DNA of 64,000 nt from Acholoe squamosa. Taxonomy: Eukaryota; Annelida; Polychaeta; Phyllodocida; Polynoidae. Location: contig OX439041.1 in assembly GCA_949317995.1 (NCBI GenBank), positions 45,431,269 to 45,495,268 on the forward strand, in the 5' to 3' direction. The notes under the pieces are model-generated. The model was not told the DNA's origin and did not search any database. It worked only from the letters and a program-made list of their open reading frames with translations. This document shows, in pieces, positions 1 to 10,425 of the stretch; positions within the stretch are counted from its first letter, which is position 1; each line of letters starts with the position of its first letter. Made by a program: the position numbers and the translations under genes.

Positions 1-1146
1 GATAATCGGTATGGTGGATGGACGATGTGGCCAAACCAAGGACAATGTGGCCAAAAGTGGACGATGTGGCCAATCTAAAATAGACGATGTGGCCATTTTA
101 AATATGTAGATTTACACCAAAAGGACATCTTTTTTTTCACTTTGGCCTCATCGTCCATTGTCCAAATCGTCTTTTGGCCACATGGTCCATAGACATTGGT
201 GTATTAATTGGGGTTAGATTTAGGTAGAATATTTTATAAAGATATATCCGGTACATGTAAATGTCCAGAGTAAAATCATTAACGCCGCGTTTCTGGTATC
301 GCCCAAAAAGCCATGACACACATATAGGGTTTAGTATGGAGGCCTAGTGAGTCCGCCATTGCTGGATCTGTCACCTGGCCAGATAAGCACTGATAAGAAC
401 CAGCATGATGGGTACTAGGTGTTACATAATGTACCCAAAACATTCTGCATTAAATCCAGGGAATGATCTGATTGGTTGATAATGTAACCTGGGTCAACCC
501 AATAGGGGAGGTTGATGGCTTTTACAATCTGCCTTCAAAGTAAGAAATTTCAACCATCCTCTATTCTAATTATGTGGAAATGAAGGTGAACATGTTGGCA
601 CACAATTTAAACCTTATTTTTCTTTGCGAAACTGTATTACTATGGGAAAATAGGTAGTAAATTAACAAATGTTCCTGATTAGAAGGTAGGATTAAGACAG
701 GTTGAAGTATCGCAATATCTCGTGCATATTGCGAGAAGTCACGAGAGTTGGGTCAAGCTGGCCCCAAACGCCCATACCGTAGGTCTATGCTTTAGAGATT
801 GAAGCATTGAACAAAATTGTTTACAAAGAGGCAGTGGGCGGATGGGAAGGTCAAGGTCGTATACAATCTTGTCGAGAGCTGTAGATTAAATGTAGTATCT
901 GACCTTTCATGAAGACAGGGTGGAGACCAAATGTAGATTAAAAATAAAAAGGGGGTTCGGGGACAGAGCCCCTGATTTAATCTCCCCCTCTCAAAAATTA
1001 GAGTGACAATGTACCTACAGAGACTATCTTACAAAAAATTCGCCATTGTTATACACGTGACAGATTGTCAAGTGTTAGATCAGATCATTATTCCTCCGCC
1101 GCCGCGTTTATTCCACGCTTCAGCGTGGGGGTATCCTATATTGTTA
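1..1146. other. Gene-free stretch with 13-bp motif foldback at the window edge
   Basis: Positions 21-95 hold four copies of GACGATGTGGCCA or one-base variants (at 21, 41, 60 and 83). Positions 143-189 hold degraded copies in the opposite orientation, making a loose foldback. From 200 to 1146 I see no gene or clear repeat. Confidence 0.6.
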
Positions 1147-2887
1147 AGGTAGGGAAAAGGGTTTGTTATAGATCCCATGGGGATACCCATATTCTTATGG
1201 TGGATGGCCACATCGTCCACCTAGTTTAGCCACATCGTCTTCAACTATGGCCACATTGTCTTGGCCACATCGTCTATAAATTTACCGGTATGACATCATA
1301 TGGTCATAGCATAGACCCCCTGATACATAGCTCAATCATCAGCCGGGCTCGTCAGCTTATCAGTATGGCAAGCATAAGTAGCCTAAACTAACATTCTATC
1401 TACGGCGCATATCGGCGCACTGTAGGATTTCCTGGTGCATATTACATTACGTCGGGCTTGAAAGGTATAGAAAGGAGCCTAGGATTCTCCCAGGCACTCA
1501 ACAAGCACAGAAAGAGGTGAATACTCAAAGAAGCTGCAGAAAAAGTATGGCACAACAAAAATGAAACCACATGGGAAAACAGCCAACCCCGCCGGTAATA
1601 CATTCCTTCTGGGAAGAGATAGTGTGGCAAGGGAGGGGGGGGGGGGGGTAAACAGGATAGGTTTACTGTGTGGGGGACAAGTTGTAGGTCAACGTGTCTA
1701 GGTGGGAACAGGATGTTGTGGTTAGGGATGGATAGAAAAAGAGGGAGGGGGTTAAATATAATTAAATCACAACATTTTATTCTGTGCAATACCAACATTC
1801 TTATGATATTACAGACAAGGACGGATTTTAAATTTAATAAGTCATTAAGCGGATATGTTGAAAGATCACTTGAAATAATATGTATCAAGATATGAATTAT
1901 CTCGTTCAATATGCACTAAAATATATAAAGTCAATGCACCAAAACATGTACATTATATATCACTTCTTTAATCGATCTCTAACGGAGAGCTCCATCAAAG
2001 ACCGTGCCTCCATCCTGGTTGGCTACGCTGTTACTATAGTTACCATCTACATATGTGTATGGTCTGTGGTGACCTTTCAGGATAAACACTGCTCAGGGAA
2101 CCTGGAAAGGAAACTAGTCTGAGCGGAAGTGATTTTATCTGACCTTTTACTGCAACTTCTCCGGTGACCTAGTTTGGTGGGCAAACTAAGCCTTCTCCCC
2201 TAGGTTACCATTTTGACCAAAAATTGCCGTATTCAGCATTTGCTGGTATCCATCTGCCAGCTTGACTCACCAGCAACAAGCTAAGAAAAATAGTACCTCC
2301 CAGCATGCCTGTTTACCAGTGATGTAATCGTGAGACTATGAGATAGGGTCAGTGTGCTTTTACTGGTCATGCCACATTGTTGTCTGATACATCCACAAGG
2401 TTCCCACTGGTCAGGGCAAATGAAGTGGTCAGGAAAAGTATGTGGCGCCTAGGGTAGAACCAGAGACCTTGTATTGTAAGGCCACTCAAAAATAAAAAAA
2501 AAAAAAACTTGTTTTCATCACCAAGCCACAAAAAAAAAAGTGACGAGGGAGGATTTTAATCTTTTTTTTGCCGAAGCAGCTCATTAGGGCCTGATATCTT
2601 TGCATCCCAGGCTCATCGCGGACGCCGTGTGTATGAAAAACTGCATTATAATCTGAAATTTATCATTGATATTTCAAAAGTGTTAGGGTGTCTATTATAG
2701 ATAGACAGCTGTATTCCCTGGACCATAAGCTTTCGTTTGATACTAAACTACTTTTCTTCATTTTCTAGTATATTTTTCTCAGAAAATTCCTAAAAGAAAA
2801 AAATCAAATGGCGATTTTTTTCTGACGAGGGCGGTGATGTGAAACAAGATTTTTTTTGGAGTGGCCTAAGGAATATTTTTTTGGGTG

Positions 2888-3160
2888 CCTATAACCCAAA
2901 AAATTAAAAAGAAAAAGTTTAAAAGGTGTGGCCTAACGTACTAGTCTAGTGGTATAAGGTATTCAACACACGTAAAGCACAAGTACATGTTAAACTGATA
3001 ATCCAGGTGATTTGTAAACTATAACCTATAACCCAAAAAATTAAAAAGAAAAAGTTTAAAAGGTGTGGCCTAACGTACTAGTCTAGTGGTATAAGGTATT
3101 CAACACACGTAAAGCACAAGTACATGTTAAACTGATAATCCAGGTGATTTGTAAACTGCT
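2888..3160 (+). repeat. 137-bp tandem duplication, two copies
   Basis: The block starting cctataacccaaaaaatt at 2888 recurs at 3025 and continues through gtgatttgtaaact in both copies, with no difference that I can see. It lies inside the 3.48 kb element. Such identity means a very recent duplication or an assembly artefact. Confidence 0.85.
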
Positions 3161-3628
3161 TCCCGCAGTGATCCCGCTTGGGGCGCAAAAGTGTCCGACA
3201 GGAACATGAACCTTTCAAACCAGCCCCCCCCCCCCCCGCCATCCCTATGCGTGGTGAAGGGTGGTAGAGGTCGGGGTGAGCTATTCCCGGTATCTGGGTC
3301 GCTACTCTAGATCCGGCCTGGCCCTCAGTGCATGTACTCAGTCGTGATGCCCGGATACAGAAAGAAGCAGGGGAGGGGATGTGTATGAAGTTTACGGGGA
3401 GGGGGCTGTTTGGGGCGGCCCCGAACGACAACCTTTTGTTGTTATGGTGGTGGTAGGCAGATCCGAGAGTTGGTTTATTGAAGTACCAAATATTGAGTCT
3501 GCCCTCAGCTTAGCCTGGCTCAGGCTGTGATAGGAAGGCACCAAGAGAGGAGACTTGACCCTTCTGTGTACATTCTCCAACGTACAATCTAGTCCCTGCA
3601 TCAGTTACCACCCTTCAAATTACTGTAA

Positions 3629-3715
3629 AACCCTGTGTATAAGCCGCGGCTTATAGGCCATTTCAGACCCTTGATGCGGCTTATAGGTTACTCCTGAACT
3701 CTTTTTCCTTCTTGT
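3629..3715. repeat. Fragment of a TATAAGCCGC-type MITE
   Basis: Starts tactgtaaaaccctgtgtat and carries three TATAAGCCGC/GCGGCTTATAGG words. No matching right terminus was found nearby, so it is probably a truncated end of the MITE class seen elsewhere in the window. Confidence 0.4.
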
Positions 3716-4695
3716 TTTTTTTTTTTTTTTTCATTTATTTTTTGTTTGTTTGGTGGACAATTTTCTTGACTCCCTGTAATTCCTACTTCAGTTTCATGAA
3801 TAAACTATAAAAGATAAGATTATTGTCAAATAAGCCTGGTAGTGGTCAGGCTCGCCCCCTCCAGCCCGACAGAGTACTGAGTATCAATAGACGCTGGCCG
3901 AGGCTGGGTAGTGGTACAGTCCAGCGACGCTGCCCGCGGCCAACATTTGCAAATCTATGTTTTTTTTTTTTTTTTGTTTTTTTTTTCAATTGTAAGTCAG
4001 AATAGACTGAATACCTATCCCGGTGGCAGTAAAGAGGACCAGCCTAATGTCAGAGTGTGGAGTTGGGTGGGGGGGGGGGGTGGCCTACTTTAGTTGGACT
4101 AGTTAGCCTCGCCCACAGCTGGCACATCAGCTAAATTAATGTATCACCTTGTTTTGAACACTTCCATGCACATAAATCGTGTAGCTGTGCTATTATGCTA
4201 CTTGTGTGTCATGTGAAGTAGGTTTATGTGTCAGTTGGGGTAATGTGACTATGATGCCTTGGAGGGTGGGTGGTGGCGTTATAATGATTTAATAAATCAG
4301 ACATGGTGATACAGTTTCCTTAACCCACTCTGTGCTCTTAGTATTAAAACATGGTCATCGGGATAATAGAAAAAAAAAATCGCAATTATAGCCCCATATC
4401 TCTCTTGACTAGATGAAGAACTATGTAAAAGCAATCCCAATCAATGCCAGAAGCCACAGCTATTGAAGTCATTTTTGTGTCTGAAGAGATTTGTAGACGA
4501 TGTGGCCAAAGTTGTGGACTATGTGGCCATACAAGGTGGACTATGTGGCCAATGTTTTGTAAGGCTATCTACCATGAGAATATGGGTTCCCCAAGGGTTC
4601 TATAATAAACCCATTTACCTACCCTGACATTTCTTTAGCCCTGGGCCATGCACATGCATTTTTACCCATACTCTAACAAATTAGGGGAACCAATG

Positions 4696-4910
4696 TCTGT
4701 GGACGATGTGGCGAAAAGACTATGTGGACAATGGGCGATGTGTCCAATGTTTTAAAAGATGTGGATTGGTGTAAATCTGCTTCTAAAATTGCCACATCAT
4801 CCATTTTCTCAAATTGTCCACAATGTCCACTGTTGGCCACATCGTCCAGAAAATTGGCCACATCGTCATTGGTTTGGCCACATCGTCCATTGTCCACATC
4901 GTCCATACAC
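4696..4910. repeat. Second foldback cluster of the GACGATGTGGCCA motif
   Basis: Forward copies and variants at 4701-4760 face reverse copies at 4790-4907 (ggccacatcgtcc type), forming a long imperfect hairpin. It lies about 70 bp outside the right TIR of the 3.48 kb element and uses the same motif. Confidence 0.6.
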
Positions 4911-5766
4911 CTCTGAAGATTGTTATGTTATCCCTCATTGGGATGGGTAATCGAGGACGATGGATGGGCAACAGAGCTCGCAATAGTCACAGTCTGACTG
5001 GGGAAAACCAGGCCGGATAAATATAGCCACTTGACATTCTAGAAGGGTAGTGATTTGTGGCCAGGGATAAGAATAAAATGAGTGTGCACGGAATATTAAG
5101 GAATGCCAATTACAATGTAACATGCATGGCAACCACACCAGTAGCATCAAGGTAGTGTTGAGGTGAGGAGGTGCAGACAGTCGTCTCCCGAGTTGCCAAT
5201 TAAGGTGGGCCACGCCCGTGGACTAAGAGTAACTAAATCTTCACCAAATTTTCGCCACAAGTCCCAAATCTTATACCTGATGATATAAAGAAAATATAGG
5301 GGTCCCGGGCATTTTTCTGAGATATTCATATCTGAATTCTACCGTAGTATGGTATAGACTTTACCATAATATATATTGAATGTCATGGTAGAGTAACTAA
5401 ATTTTTGACTAACTAAATATCTAGCTGTTTAAACAAATGCAGAGTGTGAATGCACATCGATCCTTGCTTGGGTGCCAGTCACCTCCCCAAGCCCAAGGGC
5501 AAACTGAGGGTGTATCGATCTAAATAGATAGAGGTGTACTATTTATTCAGTCATCATACAAACTAGACCCATCTCTAAATATTTACACACTGTATAAATC
5601 GATGCCTGTCAGTCCACTGCCACTGTAAATAGGTGAGATTTTTTTTTTCACTTCAACTACCCCCCTCTTGTACACCAAGAGCATTGCGTATACAGTAGGT
5701 TGGCTGAGGTCACAGTGAAAGCAGACGGCAATTATAAATTGAGATCTATCTATATCACCATAGTTG

Positions 5767-6313
5767 GATCGGCGCCCAACTCACATACTTGTTGTGAGTT
5801 GGGCATACTGGGGCCTGAGTTTTTGAGATTGGATGCACTTGTCCTTTAGGCGCACTCTCCTGTCTTTATTGATACTTGAAATGAAACATAGCTTGAATTT
5901 TTGTATAGTTTGAACCCTTAACTCGCACCACGAATAATTTCATCAAGGTACATTTTTTTCAACCAGCCTAAATTGTGGTTTTAAAAATCCTGAAATTCTT
6001 TACTGGAGAAATAACATGGCCGCCATGTTGGATTTTTGGTCATGCACTAGGCAAACTTGTAGCTCATGTAGCATATGAAATATCTAGAGTTAAGGTACAA
6101 TTATTTAAAAACTTCTAGATATATGCCTAAAGATTACTCCAGCTTCATGATTTTTATCAATTCCATTTGTAAATGTACAAACCAAGCACATGTTAACAAA
6201 GTATTTGCCACTACCTGTTCTAATGCACGGATTCACTGTCAGTCTTATCTACATGTACCTGGGTCACAGAGACCCTAAAACGTAGCGTCATTAGGGTATC
6301 AGATCTGTGACTA
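5767..6313 (+). repeat. ~545-bp interspersed repeat, copy 1
   Basis: Begins gatcggcgcccaactcac and ends agatctgtgacta. The same family occurs inverted at 12526-13062. Both ends can form hairpins (gcccaactcaca...tgtgagttgggc at the left; gtcacagagacccta...tagggtatcagatctgtgac at the right), but the two ends are not inverted repeats of each other. Confidence 0.7.
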
Positions 6314-6596
6314 TATCCCCACTGCTGTCCAGAGAGGGCGCTTTTCCTTGCGTGTACTGGATACACTGGCCAGCTGTGGGTGTTCCGTCCCTCCACAATA
6401 CCCACAGTTATACCACGATTTCGGAACTTCCGGTGGTTTTATATCCGATATATACGTGGTATATTCTGCATATACCACCCATGTGCGTTTTTAGAATTTT
6501 TGGTATATACTTTTTCGGGGTCAAGTTGGAAATTATGGCAGCTATACAAAGTTAATCTAGCTATTTTCCATAGTGAAAAATCGTGCCAACTCGTAT

Positions 6597-6661
6597 GAGA
6601 ATTGAACCCCGGCCGCAGTGGTGGTAGGCGAAGGCCTTAGCCATTGCGCTACACTGAACGG
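6597..6661 (-). mobile_element. tRNA-derived SINE head
   Basis: On the minus strand TAGCGCAATGGCTAA (6652-6638) fits a pol III A box and GGTTCAATTCT (6607-6597) a B box, 30 nt apart. The flanks do not form an acceptor stem, so this is a SINE promoter rather than a tRNA gene. Confidence 0.55.
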
Positions 6662-6691
6662 TGATGAAATCAAATGCGAATATAAATAAGA

Positions 6692-7156
6692 CCTTGACCG
6701 GAGAGGTACCGCATGTTCACACTCACTTTTCGTATGGAATCCAACCTTTTGATGTTATAATATTGAAATCCCAAGAAGTTTTCGATCCATACACGAGGAA
6801 TGTGTGCTAATTTTCTCCATTTTCTTCGATATAAATAAGAATCCATTGATTTTCCAAACGGGTCCGAGATTTTCGGCGTCTTTCTTGTACAACGAGCAGT
6901 TGACCTATATCTACATCCGGGCCACTGACACACTTTCGCCGGACAAGGAGGCGGGTGGGAATGGCCGGACCGCGACTCGCGTACGTTGGGAAAATCAATG
7001 GATTCTCCTTTATTTTGAATATATTGGACATAATACGCATGGAGGGATCATCTAGACTATCTAAGGATGTATATGTTTTAATTTGAAAACTTGTCATGGT
7101 TGGATTCCATACGAAAAGTGACTGTAAACACGGCGGTACCTGTCCCGGCAAGGAAC
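6692..7156. mobile_element. MITE, ~465 bp, ~65-bp TIRs
   Basis: Left end ccttgaccggagaggtaccg and right end cggtacctgtcccggcaagg are inverted copies, and the match continues through cacttttcgtatggaatcc. Internal segments around aatccattgattttcc also pair with aaaatcaatggattct. Confidence 0.6.
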
Positions 7157-7295
7157 AAAAACAATGGCTTCGCGCAGAGCGGACACGGGCCGTGTCGCTT
7201 GCACTTACAAAATGCCTTCTCGTGGCTATATTCTGTGGATATCAGGTAAGAAATTAATACAAAATGGAGGAAATGGTGGTATAAACCTATTGGTT

Positions 7296-7398
7296 CATGG
7301 ATGTTGGAGCCCAAGGGGAGTCTATGCTGGATATACCCTCGCCGCTCCGCGGCTCGGGTATATCCAGCATAGACTCCCCTAGGGCTCCAACATCCATG
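7296..7398. repeat. Long hairpin, 43-bp arms
   Basis: Arm 7296-7338 (catggatgttggagccc...ggatataccc) pairs with 7356-7398 with one internal mismatch cluster. The loop of 17 nt is GC-rich (tcgccgctccgcggctc). Confidence 0.8.
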
Positions 7399-7411
7399 AT
7401 CTATTAGCTTA

Positions 7412-7690
7412 GTAACAGGGTCTGTATGTGGGTCACTCTACCGATTCGTCGACGGGAGACTAGGGTCACACTGGTTGTGTATTCCAACTGATAATTAAAT
7501 TACTTTAATAGCCCCCTTTGATCTGGACAAGAATTTGATTGATCTAAGATGTGTAATACAGCCACACACCTCCTTCCCCCTCCCCCCTACAGATAATGAT
7601 CTGATTGAAGAGTAATGTGTATTGGGATCTCCCTGGACCCAATCTCCTATCGACCCGTCGGTAGAGTGACCCATATACAGACCCTGTTAC
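7412..7690. mobile_element. MITE, ~280 bp, ~45-bp TIRs
   Basis: GTAACAGGGTCTGTATGTGG at the left end matches the reverse complement of the right end, with about five differences over 45 bp. The right end is flush with the outer arm of the surrounding composite. Confidence 0.6.
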
Positions 7691-7760
7691 CTGTGGGTAT
7701 TGTGGAGGGACGGAACACCCACAGCTGGCTAGTGTATGTACTGGATCTCAGGAGCCTGTA

Positions 7761-10371
7761 GTACGGCGTACCTCTGGCAGGGGGCGCCTCGGGTCTAACC
7801 GGCCTTATTGAATGTCGGCTGCTGCTGCCAGCGAAAGAAGAGGCAATTATTTTTGTGGAATCTAAATGAAAAAAAAAAAATCCATAAAACTGTGGCTAGA
7901 ACCCATGCCATGGCATCCCCAGCCCCGGCCAAAGCCACGAATGGCGATTAGGAAAAAATCGATCAGAGTAGGCGAATGTCTACAATAAATATAGTATGAT
8001 GAGCGTCTCATGAATCAGTCATGGCACTAGTGAAATTAATGTGAGCTCCAAAATAGCCGCCCCAATGTTGTTGTTGGGGAGACAGTGATGGAGAGGGACT
8101 TGGCGCCGTGCCAGAGGCCGCCTGGTACACCACCAGTCTGGGCAGGCAGATTCATTACACCAACCCGACTAGTCCTCTCACCGACATGGGTAGAGGAGGT
8201 TAGTGTTTTCAAGTAGGTCACCTTACGTTGATGAGCCACTGCCAAGTTTACACTTGTGCTAATGGTCTCACAGCTCCACTTGGCTGTGTGATGCCAACAG
8301 TCCAATCGATGCGTGTCATCGTTGAATAATTAGCTCAATGCGCATTAGAGCTTCTCATCCTTCTACCCCTCCTCTGAGAGTGGACTAGTCCTCTGCCCGG
8401 CGGCGTGGAGTATGTGCGTTGTGGACAGATTTACTGAGAGAGCAGTGGAATAATAAAAACACACTCTGTTTGCCTGCCTCCCTCCGCCGCCACCGACGGC
8501 TCACAAAGAATGTCTAAAAATATAAGCTCAAAAAGTTGGCACTATCCCAGTCGTCCTGGGCGGCACGTACTCGCACTACCCCAGTTCAGTTGCCGACTAT
8601 TTTCTTTACTCTTTTTTTTTATCCTCTTGCTTTCTGACATAACAAGACTGGCCAAGGCCGTCTGTATTGTAGGCTTAATGTATTCCACAGCCCACACATT
8701 CTACATGTATACATGTCCCACTTGGCAAAAACGTTTGTAAACGTTTTTTTAACCAATTTTCAACGAAATAACCAATAGGGAAACCAATAAAAACGTTGTT
8801 TTTTTTTTGTTTTTTTTTTAAGTAAAAATAAAAACACGTTTTTATGCCAAGGCAGAGGACCAGTCCACTCTCAGAGGAGGGGTATACATATATGAAATCA
8901 TACCTTGTATTTTGTTCACTAGTGAAATTTCTCTAAGTTCCAATATCAAACTGTTAAAGGTCCACCCTACATGCCTCCCAAAGTCGTGAAAACTGGGCAC
9001 TTTGTAGAACCCCGTACAGCAATACCTATTTTTCATGAAGATGTTATCTAGATTCGGTTATGGCCTTAGTCAACAGAATCCCCTCATTCTCGTTACGACG
9101 TTTTAAAGGAAGTACGTGTACATGTATATCTAGTCAATAATATACCATTATCTACCACTAGTATCCACCGTCTATTCTGACTCAATAGTTGATCGTGAAA
9201 GGAGATGGAGCCCCCCCCCCCCCCCCATCCCATCACCATCTCTACTCCCCCTTTAGCCATGTCTATTGATCGCACGGCGGAGAGGCCCCGTCAAGCCGTA
9301 GACATCGCACAGGGATTGACCCAAATGTTAGGAAAATAGATTAGGCTAAGTCCACTGAACGACAGAGCAGGGGGGTGGTCGCCAGTGGCCTGGATCAATA
9401 TGGACGGTTCCATGTGTTAGTTAGTGCAGGGGTGTTGGGTTGGTGTGTACACGGACGGCCGCTGACGTCACATGGTGTGATGGGGTGGGAGGGGAGAGAC
9501 ATACACACGGAATCAATATGGAAAGCAGTGTACGGGTGTAGTATTGGGTGACGACATAGGTCAGTGCGACTGTGGAGTGAAGGATATCCTTGATGGAGCA
9601 TAAACTGTATTAAAAGAAAAATTGACACACAAAATAAAAATCATTGAGGCCTCTAGTAGAAAGATCAGTACATGTAATAATGCTTCTTGATACAAAAGTC
9701 ATAAGATACTAGGAAGCCTCGCTGAACTGATATTCTATGGAGCAGAACCCTGGTTCCTAGAGACCAGGCAAAGGGTCAAATTATGTAGGCAATGTACTAG
9801 AAAAAAGTAGCCTTTTTGCTGTTTTCTTTTCAAATATTTGGATAAGAATATAATGCTTCAAGTATGTGAATGTCTTTCTGATTTTGGAATGCATTTTGAT
9901 GTACTTTGCCTAGATCTTTTCTGATAAGGATTTTAACACCCTTTTCTAGTACATTTCCTATTTGATTTAATCCTTCATGAGGATCCTTATCAGTAGGGAG
10001 ATAAGTCTGATAAGAGCCGCGCTGGTTGCTATGACGTCACTGCTGCTCCCAAGAATGTCATTAGATGCGTTGATCTATACATATTTGCAATGGTGACTTT
10101 TCATCTACATATAGAGACAATCTACGCTGATAACTCTTAGGTGTAGCTGGAAGCACAAATACAAGAAAGAATGCTGTAAATGTAGAACGATAACAAGATA
10201 ATGTCATCTTTAATTAAGCATGATAATTAATTTTTTTGCGCTATCCAGGTTACCTCGTCTACTACTTCCAGCATATAAATTCCATAACGATGATAGAATT
10301 AGCTCAATTTAAGAAGAAAGGCTGTCAACCTGTATGCTTAATTAACATGATCGTGTTCATTTACTTTCCAG
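7761..10371. other. Gene-free stretch, probably NCoR intron or upstream DNA
   Basis: Holds a pair of 33-bp inverted repeats at 8364-8398 and 8851-8884 (cctctgagagtggactagtc and complement), a second small inverted pair around ttggcaaaaacg (8725 and 8835), and a C homopolymer near 9214. I see no exon here that I can support. Confidence 0.5.
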
Positions 10372-10425
10372 GTGAGCCCCTCCCACCCATATGCCCTTGA
10401 CCGCCAGCCAAACAAGATGGCACAG
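10372..10425 (+). CDS. NCOR1: NCoR candidate N-terminal exon
   Basis: A 54-nt open stretch between a good acceptor (ttactttccag) and a donor (gtactg), phase 0 at both ends, so it joins cleanly to the next two exons. It encodes SPSHPYALDRQPNKMAQ. Tyr/Pro/His-rich sequence of this sort precedes the RRRPSLL motif in vertebrate NCoR. No other reading of this segment is apparent. It lies 13 kb upstream of the next candidate exon, so it rests on splice signals, phase and composition only. Confidence 0.5.

Larger units (their letters stand above)
1147..4625. mobile_element. 3.48 kb non-autonomous TIR element with subterminal 13-bp repeats
   Basis: Imperfect terminal inverted repeats of about 60 bp (1147-1207 and 4563-4625). 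Both contain the GGGTTTRTTATAGA and ACCCATATTCTYATGGT blocks. Immediately inside each TIR are three or four copies of TGGCCACATCGTC pointing inward (1205, 1227, 1248, 1262 on the left; 4496, 4517, 4539 reversed on the right). No transposase reading frame is present between them. The superfamily is not identified. Confidence 0.65.
6330..7760. mobile_element. Composite nest of inverted repeats
   Basis: Outer arms 6349-6407 and 7692-7748 are inverted copies (cagctgtgggtgttccgtcc and its complement). Inside them lie a tRNA-like SINE head (6597-6652), a MITE (6692-7156), a long hairpin (7296-7398) and a second MITE (7412-7690) that abuts the right outer arm. No coding potential was recognised. Confidence 0.6.

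Noticed and set aside
1442-1909. 155-codon minus-strand frame inside the 3.48 kb element, a possible transposase
   Set aside because: No transposase motif, low-complexity Pro run from a G homopolymer, and no support for a start.
7164-7244. ATG frame MASRRADTGRVACTYK ending at a gtaag donor, a possible first exon
   Set aside because: It straddles the right end of a MITE and leaves in phase 1, which does not fit the phase-0 N-terminal exons.
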